Virus record (IMG/VR): IMGVR_UViG_3300023223_000319
Location: 1 to 54,040 of that record
Reading direction: 5' to 3' (one strand)
Origin: a virus
DNA length: 54,040 nucleotides
The notes below the pieces were generated by a model. The model was not told the origin of the DNA and did not search any database. It was given only the letters and a program-made list of their open reading frames with translations. Below are positions 15,693-22,784 of the stretch, one piece after another. Made by a program: the position numbers and the translations under genes. Positions within the stretch are counted from its first letter, which is position 1, and the number at the start of each line of letters is the position of its first letter.

Positions 15693-16922
15693 ATGAGCAA
15701 GTATAAATATATATTTGACGATACGGCATCCAGCCCAATCAAGCATTGGACTAAAGGCGTGGAGCTAGACGATAAAGCAAGAGACCAGCTATACAATATT
15801 GCCTCGATGCCATTCATCCACAAGCATGTTGCAGTGATGCCTGATGTTCACTGGGGCAACGGGGCTACCATAGGATCAGTTATAGCCACCAAGGGAGCCA
15901 TTATACCGGCTGCGGTAGGCGTTGATATTGGCTGCGGAATGATGGCGCTTAAAACGTCACTAAAGGCCACTGACCTGCCTGATAACCTTCACGCTATACG
16001 CAGCGCCATAGAGGCAGAAATCCCCCATGGGCGCACTGATAACGGCGGTAAGAATGACAAAGGCGGATGGGGTGATGTAATGCCATCGGATAACGCCGAT
16101 TCATGGCTAAGGCTTTCTGTTGGTTATGAAGCTATATTGGCAAAGCACCCTAAAGCGAAGTCATTCAATAACGCATCTCACCTAGGAACGCTCGGAACTG
16201 GCAACCACTTCATTGAATTATGCCTTGATGAAAATGACGATGTTTGGGTAATGCTGCATTCTGGTTCTCGTGGAGCCGGCAACCGTATTGGCATGTATTT
16301 CATTGAGAAAGCGAAAAAGGAGATGGAGCGATATTATATTGATAAGTATCTGCCGGATCGTGAGCTTGCCTATTTAGTTGAGCATTCGGAGATTTTCGAT
16401 GATTACGTTTCTGCGGTTGCGTGGGCCCAGGATTACGCGCTTGAAAACAGAAAGCTTATGATGGCTCAAGTTTTAGGTGCGATGAAGCGACACTTAAAGC
16501 CATTCACAATTGAAGATGAGGCGATTAACTGCCATCACAACTACATAGATAGAGAGAATCATTTCGGCTCTAATGTGTGGGTGACTCGCAAAGGTGCTGT
16601 TCGCGCCAGAGAGAAAGATTTAGGGATTATTCCAGGCTCCATGGGCACCGGGTCATTCATTGTTCGCGGACTAGGCAACAAAGACTCATTCTGTAGCTGC
16701 TCTCATGGAGCTGGCCGCGTAATGTCTAGAGGTGAGGCAAAGAGAAAGATAACGCTAGAGCAGCACGAAAAAGCCATGACAGGAATCGAGGCGAGACTTG
16801 ATGCCGGCGTCATTGATGAAAGTCCTGCGGCCTATAAAGACATTGGCGCGGTAATGGATGCTCAGAGTGACTTAGTTGAAATTGTTTATCGTCTTCGTCA
16901 AGTGATAAATGTTAAAGGCTAG
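15693..16922 (+). CDS. rtcB: RtcB-type RNA ligase
   Basis: 409 aa, the length of bacterial RtcB. RtcB joins 2',3'-cyclic-phosphate or 3'-phosphate RNA ends to 5'-OH ends using GTP and Mn2+. Visible motifs: Met-Pro-Asp-Val-His-Trp-Gly-Asn-Gly-Ala-Thr-Ile-Gly (metal His), Gly-Val-Asp-Ile-Gly-Cys-Gly-Met, Gly-Thr-Leu-Gly-Thr-Gly-Asn-His-Phe, His-Ser-Gly-Ser-Arg-Gly, Asn-Cys-His-His-Asn-Tyr, Ile-Pro-Gly-Ser-Met-Gly and Cys-Ser-His-Gly-Ala-Gly-Arg with the guanylated His. All key residues look intact, so it should be active. Next to a SpoU methylase, RlaP-type transferase and tRNA-like RNA, it probably reseals tRNA cut by host anticodon nucleases; that substrate is inferred. Confidence 0.95.
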   Translation: MSKYKYIFDDTASSPIKHWTKGVELDDKARDQLYNIASMPFIHKHVAVMPDVHWGNGATIGSVIATKGAIIPAAVGVDIGCGMMALKTSLKATDLPDNLHAIRSAIEAEIPHGRTDNGGKNDKGGWGDVMPSDNADSWLRLSVGYEAILAKHPKAKSFNNASHLGTLGTGNHFIELCLDENDDVWVMLHSGSRGAGNRIGMYFIEKAKKEMERYYIDKYLPDRELAYLVEHSEIFDDYVSAVAWAQDYALENRKLMMAQVLGAMKRHLKPFTIEDEAINCHHNYIDRENHFGSNVWVTRKGAVRAREKDLGIIPGSMGTGSFIVRGLGNKDSFCSCSHGAGRVMSRGEAKRKITLEQHEKAMTGIEARLDAGVIDESPAAYKDIGAVMDAQSDLVEIVYRLRQVINVKG

Positions 16923-16968
16923 GCCACTAGCGCGCATTACAGAATGTTAACTTGATGATATCTGGCTG

Positions 16969-16977
16969 TGCTATAAT
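16969..16977 (+). promoter_or_regulatory. extended -10 promoter of the NAD+ gene pair
   Basis: TGC-TATAAT (16969-16977) is a consensus extended -10 element. A poor TTGATG sits only 14 bases upstream, so the extended motif likely carries recognition. The predicted start near 16984 puts the leader RNA helix (16988) right at the 5' end of the transcript. Confidence 0.6.
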
Positions 16978-16983
16978 ATCAGC

Positions 16984-17085
16984 TTGGCTTTGGTCGGCCT
17001 AATTCGTAAGTTAACAAAGCTCAGGCTTTTATCCTTTATCGCACTTACGCGAAACGACCAAAGGGATAGAAGTCTGAGCTTTTTT
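16984..17085 (+). ncRNA. structured leader RNA with pseudoknot and U6 terminator, upstream of the Prs/NAMPT-family pair
   Basis: Helices seen: P1, 9 bp perfect (16988-16996 with 17055-17063); P2, 7 bp (17005-17011 with 17043-17049); B, 10 bp with one G-U (17019-17028 with 17070-17079) followed by six T (17080-17085). The 5' strand of B lies in the P2 loop and its 3' strand lies outside P1, so B and P1/P2 cross: a pseudoknot or two competing states. An inner extension of B (17031-17037 with 17060-17067) shares bases with the 3' strand of P1 and would compete. It ends 13 bases before the Prs-family ATG. It could be a ligand-sensing attenuator or a separate sRNA; I do not recognise it as a known NAD+ or PRPP riboswitch. 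Confidence 0.7.
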
Positions 17086-17098
17086 ATTGGAGAACAAT

Positions 17099-17926
17099 AT
17101 GATTTCAATAAGGATTTGTGGAGATAATTATTACCCATCCGTTATGGTTTTCTCTGGCGGTGAGGTCAATGTAACACTCCCCACTATATTGCCTTACTCT
17201 ATTGACTCATACACATTGAAGGCAAAAATAAAGAGTTCCGAAGATTTAATGACTCTCTTTATGGTGAAGAATGCTCTCAATGTTAAATATGGATCAAATG
17301 TTACATCTCAGCTAATAATCCCATATCTGCCTTATGCCAGACAGGACAGGGTATGTAATCCTGGTGAGGCGCTATCAATCAAGGTTATGGCTGACCTTAT
17401 TAATAGCATGGCCTTCTCAAGGGTGATTACCTACGACAACCATAGTGACGTATCCACGGCGCTTATCGACAACTGCAACAACAAACTGCCAAGTCAGCTA
17501 ATTGCTCAATGTGGTGAAATTAATAACCTTCTTACAAAGACAAGGGTATCTCTGTGCTGTCCTGATGCCGGAGCAGCCAAGAAGGTCTATGGAGTGTCTA
17601 AGGCCTATGGAGGGGTGCCGGTTGTTATGGCTGAAAAGATTCGTGATGTAAAGACAGGTGAAATTACCCATACCGAGGTTTATGCCGATGATCTTGGCGG
17701 ACAAAGCATTCTTGTAATTGATGATATCTGCGATGGAGGAATGACATTTATTAAGTTGGCTGAAAAACTTATAGCAAAAAATGCAGGCCCACTATTTTTA
17801 TATGTTACTCATGGAATTTTTAGCAAGGGACTAGATGCTCTTTCCATGTATCAAAAGATATATACCACTGATAGTTTTTCAGCAGTAGAAGACGGAAACG
17901 ATAAACTTTACATAATCAAGCCATAG
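17099..17926 (+). CDS. Prs-family enzyme, probably ADP-ribose pyrophosphate synthetase (Adps) of NARP1
   Basis: 275 aa; start at 17099 has TGGAGA eight bases upstream. It has the ribose-phosphate pyrophosphokinase fold: Pro-Tyr-Leu-Pro-Tyr-Ala-Arg-Gln-Asp-Arg (flexible catalytic loop, about residues 80-90) and Val-Ile-Asp-Asp-Ile-Cys-Asp-Gly-Gly-Met-Thr-Phe (PRPP-loop signature, about 205-216). Phage Prs paralogues paired with a NAMPT-like gene were shown to convert ADP-ribose to ADPR-pyrophosphate in NARP1, rebuilding NAD+ after host NADase defences. The adjacent NAMPT-family gene and absence of any NMN adenylyltransferase favour that reading. A plain PRPP synthetase feeding NAMPT is the alternative; sequence alone cannot separate them. 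Confidence 0.75.
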   Translation: MISIRICGDNYYPSVMVFSGGEVNVTLPTILPYSIDSYTLKAKIKSSEDLMTLFMVKNALNVKYGSNVTSQLIIPYLPYARQDRVCNPGEALSIKVMADLINSMAFSRVITYDNHSDVSTALIDNCNNKLPSQLIAQCGEINNLLTKTRVSLCCPDAGAAKKVYGVSKAYGGVPVVMAEKIRDVKTGEITHTEVYADDLGGQSILVIDDICDGGMTFIKLAEKLIAKNAGPLFLYVTHGIFSKGLDALSMYQKIYTTDSFSAVEDGNDKLYIIKP

Positions 17927-17935
17927 GATAACACC

Positions 17936-19498
17936 ATGAAAATCAACCCTTTAACTCAAATTGACTTCTACAAAGCCGATCACAGGCGTCAATATCCAGA
18001 CGGAACTACGCTGGTGTACTCTAATTTCACCCCTCGCAGCGATAAGCTTGCGCCTATCCTAGAAGAATTTTGGGATGGCAAGATTACATTCTACGGGCTT
18101 CAGGGTTTTTGTAAGTGGTTCCTGATTGATCTATGGAATGCTGAATTCTTCAATAAGCCAAAAGATATTGTGGTGAAGAAATATAAGCGCAGAATGGATA
18201 CTTCTTTAGGCGTTGACGCTATCGATATTGCCCACATTGAAGCTCTGCATGACCTGGGATATCTACCTGTCAAGATCAAGGCACTCCCCGAAGGCTCTCA
18301 AGTTGGCATGAAAGTCCCGGTATTTACCATTGAAAACACGCTACCTGAATTCTTCTGGCTGACTAACTACCTTGAGTCGGTAATGAGCACGGAGATATGG
18401 AAGCCGTGCACTACTGCAACCATTGCATTTCAGTATAAAAAGCTGCTTACGAGCTATGCAGTGGCAACAGGGGCTCCTTTAGACTTCGTACCTATCCAGT
18501 GTCACGACTTCAGCTTACGCGGCCTCAGCGGACTGCATGACGCCCACTCTAGCGCATCCGGCCACTTGCTTAGCTTTGTTGGTACGGACTCAATTCCAGC
18601 CATCGACTATTTAGAAGAGTATTACAATGCAGACTGCGAGAAAGAGCTTGTGGGTTGTAGCGTACCGGCGACAGAGCATTCAGTGATGTGTATGGGCGGC
18701 CAGGATGATGAGATAGGAACTTTCCGGCGCCTTATTACTGAAACCTATCCTGCTGGAGTGGTCTCTATAGTGTCTGATACTTGGGATTTCTGGAAGGTTG
18801 TCACTGAGTACACCGTGGCCCTGAAAGATGAAATCATGAGTCGGAAGCCCAATGTCATCGGATTAAATAAGGTGGTCTTGCGTCCAGATAGCGGCGATCC
18901 TATACGGATTATTTGCGGTTATACCGAAGATGAGATAATCAGAGATCCTCATGGCTGCATCCAAGTCAAGGCGAGCTCTGGCGCTAAAAACCTTACTGAG
19001 CATGAAGTAAGGGGCGCAGTACAGTGCTTATGGGATATATTCGGAGGTACTGAAACTTCACTGGGTTATAATTTACTCGATGAGCATATTGGCCTGATTT
19101 ACGGCGATTCAATTACCTTGCGGCGGGCCAAAGAAATCCTCCAGCGGTTGAAAGATAAGGGCTTTGCGTCCACTAACGTGGTATTTGGTGTGGGTTCCTA
19201 TACATATCAATACAATACCCGGGACACATTCGGCTTTGCCATGAAGGCAACTTATGGCGAAGTTAATGGAGAGGGGCGAGAGATATTCAAAGACCCGGCC
19301 ACTGATGACGGCATTAAGAAGTCTGCTAAAGGCCTTCTAGCTGTTGTTGATGGTTCTGACGGGTATCAGCTGGTAGGCCAATTAACCCGGGAGACTCAAG
19401 AGCTTCTCTGCGTGATGGATGTTGTGTTTGCCGATGGAGGGATGATCAGGGATCAATCTTTGTCTGGAATCCGTGAGTTAATCGATAACTCTTTGTAA
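17936..19498 (+). CDS. NAMPT-family enzyme, probably nicotinamide ADP-ribose transferase (Namat) of NARP1
   Basis: 520 aa, full family length. Conserved elements: Tyr-Ser-Asn-Phe-Thr-Pro-Arg-Ser near residue 30, Leu-Thr-Asn-Tyr-Leu-Glu-Ser, Asp-Phe-Ser-Leu-Arg-Gly-Leu-Ser-Gly, Phe-Val-Gly-Thr-Asp-Ser (the Asp that selects nicotinamide), Val-Pro-Ala-Thr-Glu-His-Ser with the catalytic His, and Val-Leu-Arg-Pro-Asp-Ser-Gly-Asp-Pro. In classic salvage it makes NMN from nicotinamide and PRPP; in NARP1 the homologue joins nicotinamide to ADPR-pyrophosphate, giving NAD+ directly. It follows the Prs-family gene after nine bases, so one transcript controlled by the leader RNA makes both. The exact substrate is inferred from pairing. 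Confidence 0.88.
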   Translation: MKINPLTQIDFYKADHRRQYPDGTTLVYSNFTPRSDKLAPILEEFWDGKITFYGLQGFCKWFLIDLWNAEFFNKPKDIVVKKYKRRMDTSLGVDAIDIAHIEALHDLGYLPVKIKALPEGSQVGMKVPVFTIENTLPEFFWLTNYLESVMSTEIWKPCTTATIAFQYKKLLTSYAVATGAPLDFVPIQCHDFSLRGLSGLHDAHSSASGHLLSFVGTDSIPAIDYLEEYYNADCEKELVGCSVPATEHSVMCMGGQDDEIGTFRRLITETYPAGVVSIVSDTWDFWKVVTEYTVALKDEIMSRKPNVIGLNKVVLRPDSGDPIRIICGYTEDEIIRDPHGCIQVKASSGAKNLTEHEVRGAVQCLWDIFGGTETSLGYNLLDEHIGLIYGDSITLRRAKEILQRLKDKGFASTNVVFGVGSYTYQYNTRDTFGFAMKATYGEVNGEGREIFKDPATDDGIKKSAKGLLAVVDGSDGYQLVGQLTRETQELLCVMDVVFADGGMIRDQSLSGIRELIDNSL

Positions 19499-19507
19499 TT
19501 AATAACT

Positions 19508-19542
19508 GCTCCTAGCAGGGTCGAGTCCTGCTAGGAGTACCA
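19508..19542 (+). ncRNA. tRNA-like minihelix (acceptor stem plus T-arm plus CCA)
   Basis: A 7-bp acceptor-like stem (19508-19514 with 19532-19538, first pair G-U) stacks directly on a 5-bp stem (19515-19519 with 19527-19531) closing a 7-base loop with T-C-G-A at the T-loop positions and C after it, followed by A and CCA at 19539-19542. This is the top half of a tRNA with D and anticodon arms missing. The acceptor matches the phage tRNA at 50773 in six of seven 5' bases and in the G-U first pair and A73. It lies in the 58-base gap after the NAMPT-family gene. No T-run follows, so it is a poor terminator; an RNase P/RNase Z processing signal, tRNA decoy or degraded tRNA are options. Confidence 0.65.
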
Positions 19543-19556
19543 ATTTAAGGGTTAAT

Positions 19557-20030
19557 ATGAGCATCAAGGAAATAACCATGAAGACTAATGGAGTGAGAGG
19601 TTTCTGCGGAATCGGGCTAGATAATCCAAAGAGCAATATTAATGTTGGCGCGGCTTTAAGAGCTGCCGGAGTCTATGGCGCTTCATTTGTCGCTGCAAGT
19701 GGTGGGCGATGGACAAGCGACAAAACTGACACCATGAAAAGTTACAGGCACTTACCTTTACTACGTCCTGAGAATCTAAGGGACTTACTGCCGTATGACT
19801 GTGTTCCCGTTGCTGTTGATTTAATCGAGGGGGCAATTGCACTGCCGGAATACAAACATCCAGAAAGAGCCTTTTATATATTTGGCGCAGAGGATGCGAC
19901 GTTGGGCGAAAGAATCACTGGGTGGTGTCGAGATACTATCTACATACCAACTAACGGGTGTATGAATTTAGCGGCCACTGTAAATGTCGTGCTTTATGAC
20001 AGGCTGGCTAAAAGCTTAATTAAGGATTGA
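19557..20030 (+). CDS. SpoU/TrmH-family RNA 2'-O-methyltransferase
   Basis: 157 aa, a minimal SPOUT domain. The three family motifs are present: Asn-Val-Gly-Ala-Ala-Leu-Arg-Ala-Ala (motif 1, near residue 30), Tyr-Ile-Phe-Gly-Ala-Glu-Asp-Ala-Thr-Leu (motif 2, near 105) and Ile-Pro-Thr-Asn-Gly-Cys-Met-Asn-Leu-Ala-Ala-Thr-Val-Asn-Val (motif 3, knotted SAM site). These enzymes methylate tRNA or rRNA riboses. AAGGG precedes the ATG; an internal Met8 is possible. Next to the minihelix and with tRNAs elsewhere in the genome, a tRNA substrate is likely but inferred. Such a mark could protect tRNA from nucleases. Confidence 0.88.
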   Translation: MSIKEITMKTNGVRGFCGIGLDNPKSNINVGAALRAAGVYGASFVAASGGRWTSDKTDTMKSYRHLPLLRPENLRDLLPYDCVPVAVDLIEGAIALPEYKHPERAFYIFGAEDATLGERITGWCRDTIYIPTNGCMNLAATVNVVLYDRLAKSLIKD

Positions 20031-20031
20031 T

Positions 20032-20292
20032 ATGTCTATTGACGAAAACAGCTACAACCAAGGATCTCGCATGGCATGGCGACGAATGCTTCAGCAATGT
20101 TGCCGTGAGCTAGGATATGATGATATTGAAACAGATAAGGCCAGATGGATATTAGAGCGAGAGGCGGCTATTAGTGCGCTGCGTAGCGTCTGCTCAGGTC
20201 ATGGCGATAATGACTGGGAAGATAATTTGTACATGGGAGATATTATAGAGAAGCATTTGCTCAATAACCTTGAGTCTGCTTCTGGCGGCTAG
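20032..20292 (+). CDS. hypothetical phage protein (86 aa)
   Basis: Starts one base after the methyltransferase stop, with AAGGATTG upstream. Helical, with Arg-Met-Ala-Trp-Arg-Arg-Met-Leu-Gln-Gln-Cys and a repeated Glu-Arg-Glu-Ala-Ala-Ile-Ser-Ala-Leu-Arg pattern; similar small proteins occur in other phages without known role. Last gene of the rightward accessory block; it converges on the leftward block ending at 20295. Confidence 0.65.
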   Translation: MSIDENSYNQGSRMAWRRMLQQCCRELGYDDIETDKARWILEREAAISALRSVCSGHGDNDWEDNLYMGDIIEKHLLNNLESASGG

Positions 20293-20294
20293 AT

Positions 20295-21248
20295 TTACCC
20301 TCTGTATACAGAGATAAGCCAGTCATCCCAAAAGCCTGTATCAACCTTATCTGGATAAGGCGACTTATCAGCCAAGCCCTCAACCTCGGCTATGAGGCTT
20401 TCTAGCAACGGCTGCACGAATGATAGAAAATCATAATCTCCAATCTTAATGCCTCGGATTACGTCCCTATCCTTCAGTGGATATTCAATGCAGCCATTCA
20501 AGTATATCTCCTTAAGCTGATAAGCAGCCCTGATAGCGTGAGAGACAGCCTTCCAGTCAATACCCTCATTATCCTTTGCTTGCCGCGCACGCTCACCGTA
20601 TGAGCTCCATTTTACATCCATGGAGGCGATAAACTGATGTAGCGGCATGGAATTCTGATACTTGGAGCCTAGAACCTCATAAAACTCCTGCTCTTCGCCT
20701 GATTTCAGCTTGTCGTTAATGAATCTGCAATGATCATTAACAGGCAATTTATCCCAGATAGATAATAGCTTTCTTGGCTCCGAGAGAATATGCTGCCTTG
20801 ATACATTCCATACCTCTTCAAGCGCGCCCATTCTACTGCCTTTTAGGCCATACTTGGCGGCCTGCTTCTTGGCATACCCAAGGAAGGCTTTCATATTTTT
20901 AGTGTAGAATCGGTCTTTGTTAGCCACGATAAAAGCCCATTCAGGCGAGCCACAAAGAACCATTTCCCTATTAGTGTGGGCATGCAGCATATCCAGAGCT
21001 ATAGTTTCACCCTGGCAAGCCAGCTTGATAAACTCAGGCAATGAATACCAATCGCTATCAATATCATCGGATGAGTTCTTGGTTTCGTTATTGCCGGATG
21101 ATTCGCTGACCTGCCTAGGAGACTTACCTAATAACAGCTCATCCAGCTCAGGCATGAAGACGCCTTTGTAGTCCGTGTCTGACTGAGGCGTATCAAGCCC
21201 ATACAGATGCGAGCCGTGAATGCACTGGAATAGCTTTTTGTATTTCAT
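20295..21248 (-). CDS. DNA polymerase beta-superfamily nucleotidyltransferase (RlaP-type)
   Basis: 317 aa. The N-terminal motif Gly-Ser-His-Leu-Tyr-Gly-Leu-Asp-Thr-Pro-Gln-Ser-Asp-Thr-Asp-Tyr is the GS...SDxD catalytic signature (both Asp present). The following helical region with Leu-Pro-Glu-Phe-Ile-Lys-Leu-Ala fits the predicted nucleotidyltransferase family named RlaP (RNA-ligase-associated pol beta), often coupled to RNA ligases and repair. In this genome it shares the accessory island with RtcB, so a role in RNA-end repair, such as adding a nucleotide to damaged tRNA, is a reasonable inference. It overlaps the upstream HD gene by four bases, implying co-translation. Confidence 0.8.
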   Translation of the reverse strand: MKYKKLFQCIHGSHLYGLDTPQSDTDYKGVFMPELDELLLGKSPRQVSESSGNNETKNSSDDIDSDWYSLPEFIKLACQGETIALDMLHAHTNREMVLCGSPEWAFIVANKDRFYTKNMKAFLGYAKKQAAKYGLKGSRMGALEEVWNVSRQHILSEPRKLLSIWDKLPVNDHCRFINDKLKSGEEQEFYEVLGSKYQNSMPLHQFIASMDVKWSSYGERARQAKDNEGIDWKAVSHAIRAAYQLKEIYLNGCIEYPLKDRDVIRGIKIGDYDFLSFVQPLLESLIAEVEGLADKSPYPDKVDTGFWDDWLISVYRG

Positions 21249-21793
21249 TTTGGCCCCAAGTAATAATCAATGATAATTCTGCTCAGCGTATTCCATAGCT
21301 CTTTGTCTCCGTCCTTGAGAAGGCCGAGTAATAACTGCATTTCTTTCATGTATACTTTCGCAAAGCCTGGATCATGCTGAGTTATGGACTCCGAGTTATG
21401 AATCAAGTCGGCAAGTTTTACTGTCTTGGCGCGATCAGAAATCCCTGATAGGTGTTCTCGGTCCATAGCCTTGCGAATAGCACGATTCCCATCTTCAGGC
21501 TTTGATACATCAGACGGCTCTACAACCATATTAGCGACCGTACACCCAAAGCCTGCTCTCATAATGTCTTGATGTGTTATCGTAGTATCCTCAATAACGT
21601 CGTGCAGTATCGCGGAAGTCACCATATCTACGTCATAGTAATCACAAGTCATAACAATCTTGGCAACGGCTATAGGGTGGTTGATATAGGGCTCTCCGGT
21701 GTATTTCCTTACTTGGTCGCCATGGGCTTCATTGCCGAATTTCACAGCAAAATCGATTAAATCCTGGCTTCTTTCGTAGATTATTCCGTGCAT
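21245..21793 (-). CDS. HD-domain hydrolase, SpoT/MESH1-like (possible (p)ppGpp hydrolase)
   Basis: 182 aa, the size of small alarmone hydrolases. HD motifs: Asp-Gln-Val-Arg-Lys-Tyr-Thr-Gly-Glu-Pro-Tyr-Ile-Asn-His-Pro (first His, near residue 39), Ala-Ile-Leu-His-Asp-Val-Ile-Glu-Asp-Thr (HD pair and Glu-Asp), and Val-Lys-Leu-Ala-Asp-Leu-Ile-His-Asn (last Asp). This set matches the SpoT-type hydrolase that removes pyrophosphate from (p)ppGpp. A phage enzyme of this type could blunt the stringent response or alarmone-based (toxic SAS) defences. Substrate is inferred; other HD nucleotide hydrolases are possible. Stop overlaps the RlaP-type start. Confidence 0.82.
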   Translation of the reverse strand: MHGIIYERSQDLIDFAVKFGNEAHGDQVRKYTGEPYINHPIAVAKIVMTCDYYDVDMVTSAILHDVIEDTTITHQDIMRAGFGCTVANMVVEPSDVSKPEDGNRAIRKAMDREHLSGISDRAKTVKLADLIHNSESITQHDPGFAKVYMKEMQLLLGLLKDGDKELWNTLSRIIIDYYLGPK

Positions 21794-21804
21794 ACATTCC
21801 TCAC

Positions 21805-22011
21805 TTAATGCGCCTTATCCCCAGCCCTAACCATATCAAGCAAAGGCTTAAGCACTCCAAAATCATTGATATCTGCTTCGATATCTTCCTGATGAGCCAT
21901 GGCAAACATTAACCCAGCCTGCATTGATTCTATGGCGTCTGAGTACAGGACAAAGGCGCCTTCATCGTCTTCTTGAATATCAAATACGGTCTTTGTTTTA
22001 TAGCGTTTCAT
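21805..22011 (-). CDS. acidic hypothetical protein (68 aa)
   Basis: A 68-aa acidic frame with a clear GGAAATGATATG start region. Helical pattern (Glu-Ser-Met-Gln-Ala-Gly-Leu-Met-Phe-Ala-Met-Ala-His-Gln-Glu-Asp). It lies 11 bases before the HD gene in the same direction. No family recognised. Confidence 0.6.
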   Translation of the reverse strand: MKRYKTKTVFDIQEDDEGAFVLYSDAIESMQAGLMFAMAHQEDIEADINDFGVLKPLLDMVRAGDKAH

Positions 22012-22050
22012 ATCATTTCCTATATTGTAAAATGGTATTTGTGCAGGCGT

Positions 22051-22491
22051 TTAATTCTCTTCTTTCCGTTTCTTAATCAGTGCCCAGTGTTTAAGATCGC
22101 CCGTCTCTAAAGGGTTTAGCCCCTCCCATGCCTTTGATGGGTGCGGGTCGTGAATTACCAGTCCGGAGCTATTAATTAAAACTGCGTGTGTCACTCCGTC
22201 TTCAGGAGGGTAGTTTTTACTGGACACCGTAGCCTCTATACACCCATTAACCGTTGGTGATCTAGCAAGTCTTTCTCTGGTTTCTTCGATAGTTTTTTTA
22301 GGATGCCCCGTTCCAAGCATTTCATAGCCAATTGCGTAAACAAAGCCACAAAGAACTGGCCACCACGTATGTTCATCAAACAGCCTGAAATGAGGGACTT
22401 GTGACACATCTAGGTCAAACAGGCTGGCTATTGCTGTTTGGTGGCAGTTGCCACGGGTTCTATCTGTGATCGTTTGCGTGTGCCTAATCAT
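22051..22491 (-). CDS. papain-like / Cys-His protein of unknown role (146 aa)
   Basis: Contains Arg-Gly-Asn-Cys-His-Gln-Thr-Ala-Ile-Ala-Ser-Leu-Phe-Asp-Leu (Cys near residue 16), Val-Pro-His-Phe and a late Gly-Val-Thr-His-Ala-Val-Leu-Ile...Val-Ile-His-Asp-Pro-His-Pro-Ser. The spacing of an N-terminal Cys and a later His-Ala-Val plus Asp recalls papain-like cysteine proteases or transglutaminases that many phages carry, usually annotated as hypothetical. Stop overlaps no gene, but the start overlaps the upstream gene by four bases. Activity unknown. Confidence 0.6.
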   Translation of the reverse strand: MIRHTQTITDRTRGNCHQTAIASLFDLDVSQVPHFRLFDEHTWWPVLCGFVYAIGYEMLGTGHPKKTIEETRERLARSPTVNGCIEATVSSKNYPPEDGVTHAVLINSSGLVIHDPHPSKAWEGLNPLETGDLKHWALIKKRKEEN

Positions 22492-22658
22492 TCCTCACTC
22501 TCTTTATCCGGCAGCCCAGCAATCATTTTGTTCAATTTGTCGTGAGATTTGGCATTAGCCGTCATTCGCTCATATGTTGCGCGACATATCCCCCAGTACT
22601 CTATGAAATCCTTAACAAGCCAGCCTTTGCCATGAAGTATCAAAGTAAATCTATTCAA
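22488..22658 (-). CDS. small HTH-type phage protein (56 aa, TTG start)
   Basis: A TTG start at 22658 is chosen because GGGGAG sits eight bases upstream, while the first ATG at 22694 has no ribosome site. The mature N-terminus then matches a common phage pattern: Asn-Arg-Phe-Thr...Leu-His-x-Lys-Gly-Trp...Tyr-Trp-Gly-Ile, then Ser-His-Asp-Lys-Leu...Met-Ile-Ala-Gly-Leu-Pro, a small helix-turn-helix protein. It is the first gene of the leftward block 22658-20295 and may regulate it. Confidence 0.65.
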   Translation of the reverse strand: MNRFTLILHGKGWLVKDFIEYWGICRATYERMTANAKSHDKLNKMIAGLPDKESEE

Positions 22659-22730
22659 GTAGGTATCTCCCCATAGTTTGCTGGAACATAGCATAAAACT
22701 GTTGGTATTTCAAATATTTAGGGGGGGCTC

Positions 22731-22784
22731 TATAATTGATGCAGGCCGACAGCAAGCCTATTGCTGGCACGGTGAGAGATCACC
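22731..22784 (+). promoter_or_regulatory. -10 box and two hairpins in the scaffold leader
   Basis: TATAAT at 22731-22736 without a good -35. Two hairpins follow: CAGCAA/TTGCTG (22750-22755 with 22761-22766, 5-base loop) and GGTGA/TCACC with a GAGA tetraloop (22771-22784). No T tract, so they are probably 5'-UTR stability or translational elements rather than terminators. Scaffold begins at 22809. Confidence 0.5.

Noticed and set aside
17087-17098. TTG start at 17087 for the Prs-family gene
   Set aside because: It lies within the ribosome-binding site TGGAGA, whereas ATG at 17099 is correctly spaced from it.
19508-19542. Minihelix as attP core or rho-independent terminator
   Set aside because: No integrase in the window and no T-run after the stem; complete acceptor and T-arm pairing points to a tRNA-like RNA.
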